Below, in pieces: positions 10,701 through 26,468 of a stretch of 64,000 nt of DNA. The notes under the pieces are model-generated. The model ran no database searches. It was not told the DNA's origin and was given only the letters and a program-made list of their open reading frames with translations. The DNA comes from Vitellaria paradoxa. Taxonomy: Eukaryota > Streptophyta > Magnoliopsida > Ericales > Sapotaceae. Location: contig CM034238.1 in NCBI GenBank assembly GCA_019916065.1, positions 26,895,246 to 26,959,245 of the forward strand, read 5' to 3'. The stretch's first letter is position 1, and each line of letters starts with the position of its first letter. A program made the translations under genes and the position numbers.

Positions 10701-12468
10701 TGGAGCAGTGAACGCATGCCAGGGGGTTCCAACATAGGAAGGCACCCAGAGGTTTTTATTCCTCTACTTCATTCAACATAATTCCTTCATGTAAATAGAC
10801 TTCTCCTATCAATAAACTTTCATGTAAATAGACTTCTCCTATCAATAAACAAGAAAACGGACACCATGTCGAGTCATATGAAGTTCTCAATTTGTGCAGT
10901 GAAGAGTCAGGCTTCTAATCAATATGAGAGAGAATATAATGGTTCATTAAGAATGTATTTATTAGAGAGAGAGAGAGAGAGAGACACACACACACACACA
11001 CGGGCGCGCGCGCACACAGTTTTGCTACAATAAGAATCCTAACCCCCTCACTTCTTTTTCATAAGAAATTGAAAACATTACCTTTTTTTAGGGTACTGCT
11101 TCAAATTTACATCCTCTAAAACAAATTTCAAAGTATAATCACCTTTTTTGTTACAAATAAAGAAATTTAAAACTGAAGATTCCCAAATTTCTTTTGCAAT
11201 GTCAAATCCCACCACACAAATAATTTAGTAATCACCATCTGCTATGAAAGTTAAATTAATCAGCATAGCCCTTTTGATATCAACAATAAGACATCAACAT
11301 AAAGCCTCCTCATTCAATGTATTTTTACCATATGATTTCAAGATCAAAAAATTAATTGTATGGTCTCACGTGATAACCAAAGGCAGTAAAATGGTAAAGA
11401 TTATTAAAGATAGTGAATGTGGAAATGTGGTTAAACTCGAGAATGTGGCAGTGATTCCAAGTGAAGTTGATAATTGACTTCTTTCAGTAAAAGTCAAGAA
11501 CTCATGAAAAAAATAGACAGACTGAATCAAATCCACCCATTAATTTAAATTATTTTCCTCCTTTTTCACCAACATTTATTTAAAATTTACAAAAAGTTTG
11601 AAAAATTACTTGAAAATCGTAGTAAATAATAAACATATGTGAAGTGAAAAATCAAAAGTAAGTGGAGCAAAATAAAGAATATATATATATACACTTATAA
11701 TTTACTAATAAATGCGAAAGTATATAATGATTCATCAAGCCACCCCATCATAAACAAGCTGATGTAATTCCAACAGAAAGGAATCAGAATGTAATAAAAC
11801 TTGCATTAAAATTTCATATTGGCAGGTAGTTTCAATTAAGCATGGAAACACAAACATTTCGGCAATGTTAGGAAACATATCAGAAGCAACACAAAAATAT
11901 AAAAATATGCATATGAATCCTAATAACAAATTAATTAAACATTTTGTTATTACAGTATATTATGCTTCGCTTTTGAAAGTTTTATTTTTTCCAATAGAAA
12001 CATTTGTTTTTTTTTAAGTAAATATTTTTTATTAGAGGAAGGGGAATGGAATTACTCAAACCGATAACCTTTGGTGCCTTTTTCCAGTCGAGGTAGCTTC
12101 TTGTTCAAGTGGGAATTATTATTCTATTAGTGCTTCATTCCAATCTCTCAAGAAAAGGAAAAATCTTGAACAATTTGAGGAAAATAAACTATATTTTTCC
12201 ATAACTCTTATAGCAACATTGATTTTCATGTTTCTTTCATTTACCTGAAAACTTGGTGGAAATGTAAAGTAACCATTTTTTTCCCCAATTACCCTGGATA
12301 AGCCATTGTTCACACAAATAAAGCTTAACCAAGACTACTACAGAATGTAAGGACTAGACGGAAAATAAAATAAAATGAATCTAGAGGAGGAGAAGAAACT
12401 TACAAGTGCCCAGAAGCTATAGAAAATATATTAATTGTTTTCCCCCGTCGCTTACTTTTTCCATGCTC
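7760..12468 (-). CDS. UGGT: UGGT exons 30-37: GT24 glucosyltransferase domain and C-terminal tail
   Basis: The catalytic domain runs from about residue 1334 ([16 protein letters not shown]) to about 1600. Exon 32 has [20 protein letters not shown], and exon 33 opens [20 protein letters not shown] with the D-A-D site that binds UDP-glucose and a divalent metal. Exon 35 ends LSNLDQ and exon 36 continues [19 protein letters not shown] and [11 protein letters not shown], all strongly conserved family blocks. Exon 35 uses a GC donor (CAG followed by GCAAGT). Exon 37 codes a 30-residue unit twice and ends KAEL, which resembles the K/HDEL ER-retention class. No frame break in this part. Confidence 0.95.
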
Positions 12469-15400
12469 CTAAAGGAGAAATATATCAGATTAAGTTACCA
12501 GCAAATGGTTCATATACCTACAGGCATATATATACACAAATATATTTGCATACAGAAATAGATCCATGTCTAGATTGGAAGAGAGAATCACCAGTGAAGT
12601 GTTTTCACTCTCCTTTGATTTCTCGCTGCTGCCAATAAAACCAGATGCCCATTTCAACAAATTAGAGTTCCAACTGTTCTGATTTCCCTGCAATGATAAA
12701 GAAAGTGGGTATGAGGCCCAACATATTGGAATTCACCCGGTGAACCTTTTTGGCTGAGAGTTTGGAATAAGGGTATCCCAAAATGATAAATGCTCACTTT
12801 TTTCTTCCCTTGTGAATGGTTGTCATCATCAGAAGAAAGCAACAATTTCTCATGCTCCTTTCCCTTTTTCTTCACTACTTCAAGATGAACTAGTTTACCC
12901 CGCAAGTCATTTATAGTGATACGCTTTGACGAAGGAATGAGCTGACTTCCATCACCATCTTCTTTCAAAACATAGAGCTCAGAACTTCTACCCGGAGCAA
13001 GCTGCAGGTACCAAACCCCAGGAGAAACTTTCATTTGCCAATACCCCAAATTGGCCATGACAATGGTATCAACCAAGTGCGGTCTGCTCTTGCTTCCAAG
13101 GATCAACTGAAGACCCCGCGGAGGTTCACGATCTTTCTCTGAACAATGACCTGGTCATGATTGTTCATCATTAGAATAACTACATTGTTTGCCAGTAGTG
13201 CAAGACCTTCCCAAATGTTACAATCAAGCATCAAAAAACACTTTGCTCCAGAAGGATCATAACCTTACCAGTAAGAACAAGAGCTTCAAGTTCAAACACT
13301 GCTTGAAGTGTCCTTTGGTCTCCAAGATTCTCAAGTAATATATTGTCCAGGTCATGGCTGAAACCATTTAACATCAAAACAAGAGATGAACAATATAAAT
13401 AAAGAAAGTTGGAAAAGATAGTAGATAAATATATTGCGGAAAACTGACATGACCTTCTAGAATTTATGTAAAATGTTAGGTCTAAAGCATTGGTAGAGAG
13501 ACATACACAGCAATTACAGGCTCAACAAGCCATGGTTCTGGTACATCAAGATTCATGGTGAGGGTCTTGGATAATGGCATATTGGCAAGGAAGGCTCTGG
13601 GGCCATGCACTGTATAATCAGTGCTGCTGAAGTCATCCTGCAACATCATAGTGAAAATGTGACACCAAGTATAGGAAATAATAGGAAGGATCCAATAAGA
13701 ACCAGATGTAACAATGGTACCATTGTCGGCACTACATATCTGTAGTAATTCTTCAGAGGAAGATCAACCAGGGAACTCTGCCAGGAAACCAGGAACATAT
13801 TAACTCCTCCAAACAGAGACAATCTTTTCATCACCAATACTAGAGCAGTCATTCAAGAGGCATCTGACAAATAACTATGTAGAGTATGGAAAGGCACAAG
13901 AAGCTAAGAGCTATAATATTGAACAAAAATTTGGAAAGAAAAATGTAGCCAACTATGAGAATGTGCTATGAATAATTCAGTCTCTGTAAATCTCATGGGA
14001 CATATAGCATATGGAACCATTTGAATCATAACAGTTGAAAGAGAAAAATAAAAGACCGGAGAAGAGAGATTAATCCTCCCTCCCTCTACTTACCCCCCCC
14101 CCCCCCAAAAAAAAAAAAAATCCTCCCTCCCTCTCTGGAAATATATTAATAAGTAGAAATTGCTAGAGAAGATAGGAATAACAGCTCAACATAGCCATTA
14201 AGGATAAGAAGGGACATCAAACCTAAGCATATCCAAATAAAACCAAGCATACCTAAAACAAAGCATATCCAAATTATATATCCTAAGACGCCCCCTTAAG
14301 TTGGAGCATACAAATTAAAGATGCCTAGCTTAGAGGAAATACTCTGAAACAAAGGGCAAGATAGCGGCTAGGTAAGAATATTAGCCAACTAGGACAACAA
14401 ACGAATAAAAGGGGTGCTCAACTCCTTGTAAAATAACAAGTCGCGAATAAAGTGGCAATCAACATCAATATGCTTTATTCACTCGTAAAACACAAGATTA
14501 ATAGTGACAAAGATAGTAGCCTAATTTTCATAGTCAATAGGCATTGACGGAGTAGCAACAAAGCCAAACTCATGAAGTAATGAGTGAATCCAAAACCATC
14601 CAAACGCAGTGTGAACCATGGCATGATATTCAGTTTCAGCACCAAAGCAGGCAAGGACCTCTGACGAAGGTGCAATAAAGGAGGTCAAACGACGATCAAA
14701 ATGACTCCCCGCGCAATCAGCATCACTATAACAAGTCACAACCAATAAATAGGATGGTCGATAATAGAGCACGATCAAGCGACTGCTTCAAATACCTCAA
14801 AATTTTGCAAACAGCCTCAAAAGCGCAAGAGACAAGGAGCATGCATGAATTGACTAAGAACATTCACAACATAGGCAATATTTTGGCGGGTAACAATAAG
14901 ATAAATAAGCTTCCCACCAAATATCGATGCCACCCCACATTAGAAAAGATCTCACTAAAAGTAAAATCAAGCTTAGCAAAGGGATTCCTAGGTGTTGTTT
15001 GCTAGGCGACCACCTAAGAACCAATGTCAAAAATGCTCTAAGAAGAGCAAGCAATCTCAATACCCAGAAAGTATTGAAGAGCGCCAAGATCTCTAACTTG
15101 AAACTTAGTACCAAGATGTTTCAAAGCCACAATACTCGAAGCATCTTCACTAGACATAATTATATCATCCACGTAAACAATCAGTATAATATTACCATGA
15201 GAGATACGTCTAACAAACACAGAATAATCAATAGTAGAGAGGGTAAAGCCAACACCAAGGAGGACAGAGCTAAATTAGTTAAACAAAGCATGAGGAGTTC
15301 GCTCCAACCTATATAAGGTGCACCATAGATGACACACAAGATGCTTATTGCCAGGAACAATATAGCCAGGTGGTTGATCCATATAAGCCTCTTCCTTAAG

Positions 15401-18400
15401 CTCTCCATGGAAAAAAAGATTTTTTTATGTCTAGCTGATGTAAAAGCCAAGAGCAACTAACCACAACAGTAAGAAAAATGCGAACAGAATTAAGACAACA
15501 AAAGAGAAGGTCTCCAAATAGTTAAGAACATGTCTAAGTGTATCCTTTCGCAACTAAACGAGCCTTAAGAAGTACAACAAAACCATTAGGAAAATATTTA
15601 ACAGTATATATCCATCGCATCCGCATCCAACAATCTGTTTTCCAGAAGGTATAAAAGTACGCTCTCATGTTTGATTCAAATGCAAAGCATTCATCTCTTC
15701 ATAGCAAGTTTCCAACCCGAAGAAGATAAGGCCTATACATAAATAGGAACAGAAACAAACGATAAGGCACAAACAAAAGCAAAGAGAAAAAGGGAAAATT
15801 GATAATAAGATATAAAATGTGCAATAAGATGCTCATTACAAGATAGAGTTCCTTTCCGGAGCACAATGGGCAAATCAAAAGTGGAAGGTATGTAGGTATC
15901 TCAGTCGAAGGACAACTTGTCTATCCAGATCACGTTGGTAGTCCTAAAATAGGGTAATATGCGGCCCAGAAGAAGTGAGAGGGGCAAGAGGTGGAGAAGC
16001 AGGAGAGGTAGAAACTAAGGGTGCAAGCAGTGCAGGAGAGGAAGGCTAAGAGCCATAGGAATATAAACAAAAGATAGAGGAGCAAGAATGATGGGATAAG
16101 ACACCACCTCTTGCAAAGCAACAAGATTAGAAGGTAAGGGATCATCACACTTGGAGAAAAAGGGAGTACCTTCAAAAAATGTGACATGGGAACTCAAAGA
16201 ATAACAGTGAGAAGGAGATGATAACAACAATACCTTTTCTGAATGTGAGAATATCCAAGGAAGAGACGTTTTCGCACTCACAAGGTGAAAATTCATGCTA
16301 ACCAGCAATAAGAGTATGAACAAAGGTCACACAACCAAAGATGCGAAGGGAGAGGGGGAAAAGAGATTGACCAGGGTAGAGAAGGGAAAAAGGGGGCTAA
16401 TTATTGAGAACAAGTGTAGAAACCCAATTGATGAGAAAGCAAGCAGTGAGAGCAGCATCAGCCCCAAGGGGCTAAGGGACATGCATATGAAACATCAAGG
16501 TATGTGTCACATCCAACAAATAACAATGTTTGCGTTGAGCAACACCATTTTGTTGAGAGGTGACAAGTAGTTTGGTAAATAATATGAATGATGCCCCTAT
16601 CAATAAAAAAAGGTATGAACAGGCATTATGAATATATTGCAAGGCATTGTCTGATTGAAAAGTTCTAACGCGCTTGCCAAATTGAGTGAATTTTCAATAA
16701 AAAGTGAAATAATAAATGGCGACTCAAAATGGTATTTCAATTAAAAAAAAAAAGCCATGTCATACAGAATAAATCATCCACAAAAATCACAAAGTAAAAA
16801 AATCTGTAAACACTAATAATGCGTGAAAGGCCCCAAACATATGCATGGACAAGAACAAATGACTCAGACTACAACTAACACTATGACTAGGAAATCAACT
16901 ACGATGATGTTTTCCAAATTAACAATCTTCACAATCACAATAATAGATTGGCCTTTAAAATCAAGAACTACCAACTTGAATCCAACTAAAGGCGGGTAAC
17001 CAAAATGAAATTGCCATATGAGTGTAGATGAGGGGTGTTCATGAGGACAAATGTGATCAAGACAGTAAAGTACATCCTTCTCATACCCTGATCCAAGAAA
17101 TAGAAAATAAGAATTAGGAAATAAGACTCTGAAAGACACAAGAATTAGGAAATAAGGTTATGGAGCGTTTAAATAGTTTAGTTAACTAACTAGTAAAAAG
17201 CAAGTTAAAAGGAATGGAATATATACAAACTAGAAGGCAGGGTAAGAGACGAGGGACGAAGTGTCCCATTGCCACAGACGAGGCAAGAGGATTCATCGAC
17301 TAATATAATATTATGATCAATATGACTCAAGTCACAGAACAAGGAAGAATTACAAATGTGTGAACTAGCTCCAAAATTGATGATCCATGAAGGGGAAGAA
17401 GAGGCCACAATGACAGGATTATCTGAGCTAGCTAGGATAGCAATGGAAGTAGTAGAGCTAGATACTAATAAGGACTGGATAAGTTCTTGAAGCTGTGAGA
17501 AACTATGAGTGAATGTCTTCTCAGAAGCAGAGTTGAAGGTGCCCCCAAAAGTACGATTAGAAACATAATGTGACTGCTTAAATTTCCCATCCTTCTTCCA
17601 ACAACAGGGCTAAGTATGCTTGGTGCTATCACAATGGTCACACTAATAGTCACTGGACTACCAAAAGATCTTTCTTCATCAAAAAAAGTACACCCACTAC
17701 AAGTACCACAACAACTGCCCTAAGAAGATCCACCACAACTACCTTGATCACTAGCAAAACAAAAGATTTGGCAGGAGGTACCAAACGATTAACAATTGTG
17801 GAATACTGGCTACCTAATGAAGATCTTTGTATGCAAGAATAAGCATTAACAGTTGTAAGCAAGGTCTCGCTAGCTAAAAATCTGATCCTTAAAAATACAT
17901 AGAGAGGGATTAAGGCTAGACAAAAAGTTAGCAATCATAAATTCTTTCCGATAATTCTTTTGCTGTGTCAAACATGCACTGAAAGGTCGATACTACAACA
18001 ATTGATCCCATAAGGATTTGAAATGATTATAGTAATCAAATAGTGATTGCACATCATGTTTGCCAGAAAACATCTGCTCTTTTAACTCATATACTCGAGA
18101 TATTACTCTTCTAATTCAACAAGACATCCCAGATCTTTTTGGATGAATCACAAAATTCAACTGTGGTGGCCACAGAATCCTTCAAACTGTGCCATAATAA
18201 TCCCAAGACAATATCATCTTCACTCATCCAAACAAGATATTGAGAATCAATAGGAGTGGGTGGATCATCAGTAATATATTTCAATTTGTCTTAACTCACA
18301 CCAAAAGATTTTAATGGCATGTGTCTGACCTAAATAATTTACACTGCTTATTTTTTTAGGCGTGATGGAGCAGGGGTCATCATTGGCCTTTCAGAAGACC

Positions 18401-21400
18401 ATTTGATGAAGAAATGAATACATCTTCTGCTTAAACATGATGAATAAATCAACAAATAATAACGAAGAACTATGCTAAACAATAAGCAGCAGAAAACTCA
18501 ATGGGCAGGCATAAACGCGACGAAGATGAATGACAAACCAAGATAGCTCTGTTTCACAGCCACAATGTTCAAACGAGTAGCAAATCAATAGAAAAATTCT
18601 TTCTTGGGGTGGGAAGCATCACCACAACAGAAACAATTTCCATCGAAAACCAGGACTATTCAGCACCAACGAAGCTCAAAGACAATCCATCACCAGCGAG
18701 GCTCAATCAAAGCCCATGCATACGCCCAAAAAAATAATAATAATATTAATAATAAATAAAGTAATGACGCAGCAGCAATGATGAGAGGGGACCAGGACTG
18801 TACATCACACAAACGAGGATCAATCCTTCAATAAGTTATCATTCCATGGTCACCTAAAAGCAAACAAGGCTTGATCGAAGAATGTCAGAAGCCTGTTGAA
18901 GATCGACGTGCCAATGAGCGCCTGAAAGGAGTTCACACGTGGTAATTGTAGCAGATGCACTCTCTCGCGCATGAGGGGGATTCCGACAACAAGATCTGGT
19001 CAGTGTTGTTGCCTAACATAGGCACTCTTGGTGGTGGTGTCAACGGTAGTTGCCAGGGGTCAACGCTATTGTCAACGACGATGAACAGCAACTAGGGTTT
19101 CCTTGCCTCCTTTTCCCTTTTTTCTTTTTTCTTTTTTTTTTTTCTTTTTTGGGGCTAAAAATTAAAACAAAGCATATCAAAACCACATATTCTAACGATA
19201 ACATTACGAGTGGTCAGCCTATGAATTATTTACATCAAGGACTGACAATGTGATGGGATAGTTGTCAACCCATTCTGAACTCTAATATTAAACCAAATTA
19301 TTCAAATCAATCAACATAGACTAAAAAATAGATTTCCAGAAAATCAATTGTTGTTGGTGAGGCAGATGATTGAATCTCTCAACCCAGAATATAGTTCAGT
19401 ATTTTATACAAATTTCTTATTGTTTATATGTTCTTTCAGACAATGTAAGTATTAAAGGTCATTATATATTTCAGCTTTTGTGCTTCTAAATTTTGACACA
19501 AGTAACAGGGCAACTATATCAAGTTTCAACCACCCACAGGTTGCAATTTGGTTTAATAATGCTATTTTCTGTAAAAGTGTTATTGAGTGTCTCCCAGCAG
19601 AATATTTTAGCCAACTCTAACAAGGAATATACTACACCTACAGGGTAAGAGATGCACTTCATATATATTGACCAACATTCACATTCTAAATCCCAACCAG
19701 ATGTTTGTTCAACAAAATTAAACAATGGTCGCTACCAAATCAGCTTCACATCCACCTACAAAAGGTACCCCCTTCCTTTTTTGTCGGTTAATGCTTTTTC
19801 TGTCTAAACTTTTAACGATCTTACACTCAAGACATAATGTTTTAGAAATCTCATATTACGTAGATAAGGAAGGATCCTACAACACAAGCAGCAATTAATA
19901 TCCATGGATAAATTCCATAAATTTCTGGGTTCATGGGACACCCCTTAGTAAGAATGAGAAAAGTATAAAAATGTTTTGATACATTACACACTTAAACCCA
20001 AAATAACCCCAAGAGCAACTATCCATAAACAAGAACACTTGGACTGAACATCTTGAAAGCCACCCATTTCTGACATCTTTGTACCCATGAAGATGCAACC
20101 ACTAGAACAATGATATACAAAGTTCGTCTCCTGGTTGGTTGATTGTGTTTCTCCTAATTTTATGAGACGAAAACATCAGAGAGATAGATAACCATTATCT
20201 CAAACAAAGTAAATAATCCAACTACTTTATTGCCTTGGTAGCATACACAGTAACGTGAATGGTAAACTCACAAAAGTAAAGTGGGCTATACCCACTACAG
20301 AATCTTAAACTGGCATCTACTTTTGAATGCAGTACCAATGAAGTAATGACAAAACGTATGAATCAAATTAAAATAACTAAATGAAAAAACAAAGTAATGG
20401 TCACAAATATCTAACAATGGCCTAATGCTAAAATGAGACAATTAAAAACAGAACAAGTGGTTGTTGTATGATACTGAATAGATTATAGAGGCATACAAAA
20501 AGCAACAACATTTCAGTATGAAAAATGATCAAACATCTTACCACTAGATTGGCAGGTAGAGAGGGAGAACTACTTGCTCTATATTGCAGAAAATTATGCA
20601 TAAGGTACAAATCAATCTAGAAATAGCCTAAGTTTTCAAAATATTACATTGTTGATTAAGAAAATTATGGTTGGGACAAATAGTACATCCAGGAAAGTAA
20701 AAAGCTGCTGGAGAAGAAGTTAAAAGAGTGGAGTTGTTCCCAGAACAGATCAATCATGGGCAATTAGTGTCTGTTTCAACCACACTTTGTGTCAACCTGA
20801 CAAATCCTTTCCTATTATTCTAAAAATGAAAACACAATGCAAAAAATAGACAGAACTATTCATAGGTTATGAATCATGCCTAAAGGAATGAACTTACCAC
20901 TGGATTCAGTACAAGCCTCATGCTTGGCTGAATACACTTCCACAGAACTCGAAGAAGCGATGATAACTTTTGACCAGAAGGACTCAAAGGATCAATCACA
21001 GCATCAATATGAATGCTACTATTTTCATTGTTCAAAACAACAGCACTGCACATTAAAAAATAAAAAATCAACCTTAAAGAATTGAAAATTCACATTCCTG
21101 AACTACTATGAAATTATATCAAGTGACAACTGGCAAAAGCATGTGATGTAACAATACAATGGCCTCTCAAGGCCGTCAGTGACTAGTGGGAATACAAGGC
21201 ACAAACAGTCAATAATTATACTGAGAAAGTAAATTTTGTATCAATATGTCAAATGAAGTTCTCTGTGAGCTTGGTAGGGCAGTTATCCTGAAACAAATTC
21301 GAAAAGATAATCTTATACAAATTCAGCAGCCTTAAGGACATTCAAGATAAAATATAGAGAAAATCTAAAGCAAGCAATGTTAGTTTGAGACAACAACAAA

Positions 21401-24400
21401 CTTAAATACATTTATGTGGTTTTGCTAGCACAGTTTGTTCTAGACAAACACAAATACTCTGTTTTAACCTCAAAGGAAGCATATATATACAGAGCAATGT
21501 CAAATAAACTCGCACTTGTGTATTGCTTGACTAGTGTATTACTTGGCTAGGACAGCGACAGTAGCATAATGTCTGAGAAGTTGAAATATTTAAAAAGAAG
21601 GGAAAAGGATGAAACAAAAAGATCTCACATGGGATTGTGAAAGATGTTCCACTAGAGATATTCTGGTTATTGCTTTGAACTTACAGTCCCTATGGTAGCA
21701 TAATATTTGAGAAGTTTAAATATGTACACAGAAGGGAAAAGATGAAACAATAAGATCTCTCCAGGAATAGGGAAGGACGGTGGACTAAAAATATTTTTGT
21801 TTTTACCTCAACTCATAATCCTCAAAAAGTGGACCCCGCTTTAATTGCTCTAAGTATCAACTTATCAACATAAACAGCATAATTACCAAAGACGGAAATA
21901 AAATCACTCATAATCCTCAAAAAGTGGATCCCGCTTTAATTGCTCTAAGTATCAACTTATCAACATAATCAGCATCATAACCAAAGACGGAAATAAAAAT
22001 TGGCTGCTGTACATTTATTAGCATTTAGTGTCTTAACGAGATTGAAATTGAAAAGGAAACTTCCTAGCTGTTTATCTCCTAGTAACATACCTCTGAAGAA
22101 AGAAAGAAACTATAATCAGCAATAGAAGAGAACCACCCCGAAGTTTGTTTAAAATAAAAATGGTCCGCACCTGTATTCTGCATTCAAAATCTCAAAGCGA
22201 GCAGTTTCAGAACTTCGATCCCGCAGAGCAATTGAAGATGAGACGGACATAATTACATCACTGATGAATTTGCTGCAAGATTCAGTTAACCCCCCCCCCC
22301 CCCAAAATCGCCAAAAGAGGGAGAGAGAATCCTTTAATGAGTAATAGACACAATATTTACATAATATGCAGAACAAACGAAATGACATCAAAAGCATGAT
22401 CGTCCAAAATTTTAATACAAAATTAAGATAATTATCAAGACAGAAAGAGCTGCAAACAATGGTGCCAACACAAGATGGTTAGAACTTAGATCTGTGCAAG
22501 AAAACAAACTATTCCCGGTGAAAGGATGATAACGAATTCCCAGAATAAAAATAAAAATAAAAAAGCGAAACAAAACAAAACAAAACAAAAAAGCAAAATA
22601 GTTAAGGGTGACCAAGATTGAGAAAAAATGAGTTACATCTATTAAAACGTCAAAAACATAGATGGAAATATAGAATCATCTGTACAACATCTTTGACAAT
22701 AAGAAGACATTTCTAGCTCATGCATAGGCATGATTGTGTGCACATGCACCCTCATGCAAACACTCGTGCACCTAAACATACAGATTTCTTGAATAACCCC
22801 ACTAGCGACATTCAGAGGTACATAAGGTTTCTATATTCAAAATTTCCATTAACAAGCAGTAATTCATCAATGCAGGGTAAAGCCTCGTCAACCAATGAAA
22901 GACCAAATCACAATGAACAATTCACTGCAAATCTTGTCTAGGATTTGGAAGGCTCTTATATCAGATCACAAACCATCACATATTCAATGGTAGTCCAGAA
23001 AGTCTGTCACAATTCAAAACTTTCATCATCTAGTTCAGGCTAAGCAACTAGGTTAAGTAATTTGACTATTTTGATTATGTAGATGTAGTACATGGTCGGA
23101 CTAGACTATTCAAATATTCAAATAAGATTGAAGCACTAACAAATTTGGTTGAGCAACAGCGCCAAAAGGCCACCATTAGACTTGGGTACATTCATAAGTT
23201 GGTTGTGTTCCTATTGAGGACAACATTAGAAATACAAGCTGGATCACTGAACAATAAAACCAGGGTCTCGCAAGGAGAAGAAGAGAAAAAAGGTCATGTA
23301 TTGAGGTACTGAAATAGACATAGACATGATGGTGCATGCATAGTCCAACTGAATACAATTAGAGAGAACTTTGAACAAAATGCTACCGGTTAGGATGCAA
23401 TCCATTTGATTACATCATGAAAGAATGATACCAATCACATGCGATCTATTTTAATAGTTTCCATTTGAACATCATGGAATCCATTTGAACAGTTTTTGTT
23501 CCCTAAGAAACCAAAACAAAATACTAGTAGAACAATAATTTTAATATTTTCACTGAAATATATCAAAATGCATGAAAATACAACGTAATATACCAAAACA
23601 ATATGTAGTTTAATTAATTATATTATTACACTTTTATGTATTTAGATTTCAAGTCATAATTCTAAACATATTCAATGTATTTTCATATTTTTGCCCTGTC
23701 TTCAAAATGTTTCCAAAACATTACTAAATGTTTCTAAAATGTTTTCGTTTCTGCACTGACCAAAGCACCCTATCAAAACCAAATTTTGATCCTCATAGGA
23801 AATATAGTAGCTTGACTAGAAAGTAGTAAGATAGAGCATTAAGTCGCCCAACAAGCAGGATGCAAGACATGAGGAGATGACAAACTTTCAAACATTAGAT
23901 TTACTTTCTAATGTTCAAGCAGAACAAAAATTGTGGGCCTGACATAATCAATTGCTATTATTTTTCAAAGAAATCCAAGCTTTGAGAGTGTCACAATAAT
24001 GCCCATATCCCACCCAACATAACTGCACCTTAAGTAAAATTTTCCATCAAAGATAACTGAAGTTAAAACCACCACGTCGTCCAGCCCTTCTCAGTAACAA
24101 CCTGTTATTTAACTTTTTTATTTCTTTAGAAAATCTGCATCCAGAAATTGGGTTAGACATATAACTAAAATAATAAACATGGATCGAGATTGCATAAAGG
24201 CTGACCTTGAAGAAATTAAAAAAGGAAGGCAAAAAAAAAACTGATTCCTTATCAGTCCATAAATACTAAAAGACGACCCGTTCACTCTTGTCAAATGAAT
24301 AATGGAAGACAAAAATGATAGAAAAATGATAGCAAAAATAATAAAATCAACAAACCTTGTTAGCATGTCAGGATCTATGCCATCCCATGTGACTTCTTCA

Positions 24401-26428
24401 ATAGCGTCAACAATATACTTTATTCTGTTCTTAAACTCCACAGATTCTAGAAGATACAGATCATGACTTAAAAATGTACTGTCATCAAGGCAGATCACCT
24501 ACCATATGACAAATCTAGTGTAAATACTGGAAAACCTAGAATTTTCTTGAAAAAGAAATAAAAAAACTTGCTTGAGGGAACCATTGACAAAATGTAGACA
24601 GGGAGTAATAAGAGATTGCACTAGGTTCAATTTCTTAACGATCCTACAGAAATCGAGCTTAATAACAAACTAAATTAAAAATTAAGCATTAATAACCCAA
24701 ATAAAGCTCACCCTTCCATTAGTAATGACTGCATTAACCCCAGATTCAAGACCAAGTTGCCTGTATAAAAATTGTCCCACCTGCCAACCATTTTGAACGA
24801 GTTTAAGTAGGTTATCATTTTTGCAATCAATCAATTTGTACAAATCAAAGAAAGATGTTACAATTAAAGGTAAATGAAAAATAGGAGTGGAATTAGCCAT
24901 CTAAGTCAATGGGAACAAAAATTACATATTGTCTCGGGAGAAAGTAAGAATATTTTTATAATAGAAGTATTAAGAATAATTATGGTAATATAATAAAATT
25001 TGTGAAAATTATTTTAACAAAATTGGTGATTTTTGTAATTTTGGCATGAATTGGCCTTGTGCACGCACATACACGGCGCTGGAAAAATGACAATTACAAG
25101 TGGACAATGGAGGATGGATTAACAAAATTATACAGTGCATTACAAAAATAGCCATACATAATAAACAATTTTTTTTTGCAATGGGGTTGGATGCCACCAC
25201 ACCACAAGGAGTGGCTCTATCATGATGGCAAAGGAGGTATGCAATTCAATCAAGATCTTATAACTGAATAAAAAGGTCATAATAACTTAAATTATGCTGG
25301 TATAACTTGCAAGAACACTTGCATCAGAAAATTTCCGCACATGCATAGTAATATTCTCAAGAAACGTGGTTGTCTTGGACAGACAGAGTAAAGAACAGGA
25401 AAAGGCTTTCCATTGTAGGCCATGCTTGGCACTCACATTTTTTGGCTTCTCAGCCTGTGGTAAACTCTCTGTATTTATAAACTGGGGTGCTTGAGTGGTT
25501 TTGCTTTAGTGATTGTTAAAAGCTTCATTTATAAAAGGTTTAACTTGAACAAATCTAATGGGGCATAGGACAGTGGCACTGAGATTGCACATTAACTAAG
25601 GAAAAAAAAATAGAACAAAAGATAGAAGAGACCTAACAGTTCACAGCTAATGGATAATTGAGAGCAATATCTATCAAAAATATTTTCAAAATAAAGCATA
25701 AAAGGCAGAGCTTATGTGAATTAGAAGCCAAAGGGAAACAGTTAATTTATGTTACCTTGTTCAAACGAACTCTCAACTTGTCAACTGAAAATTCAGAGAG
25801 AGCTGTTCTAAAGCCCTTAGATGGTAAACCATTTGCATCGGCCAGAGCACAGATCTTATCAATAAATGCTTGACTGCTTTCAGTAGCTATCGAAGACGCA
25901 AGCATGAATTCACGCTCATAAAATGCACAAAGTTGATCCAAAAAATCCAACACCTTTTTCTTATAACTGCATGGCACAACAAAAGCATCAAGCATGCACT
26001 GAGTGAGAGGGGAAGGGGGGTTGGAAAAGAAAGCCTTCCAATACCCAGGCGCCATAAAGTAATACATTAATGGATTTGACCCATAAAATACCTATATGAT
26101 GATGCAGCAACTTCAGAAGCCTTCATGAAGATGAAACTAGAAAAATGTGCACCTGGATTGGCATTAAATAGCAAGCCCAAGCGAGCACTTTTAGAACCAT
26201 CCATCTGTAACACAGTGAAAGCTTTCAATGGGTGTGTTTGGAGTTGTATAAAATTGTATAAAATAGTATAAAATTGTAAAAGTAAATGTCTCGTAATTTG
26301 TACAGTGAGTGAAGAATTTAAATTTTATTGTCCCGTAATTCGTGTTTGTAGAGATTTGTAAGATTTTATTTTTTTTTTTTGAGAGCTCCAAACGGAGCCA
26401 ATATCATTGTTGTCTTTGTCATCATAAT

Positions 26429-26468
<40 letters not shown>

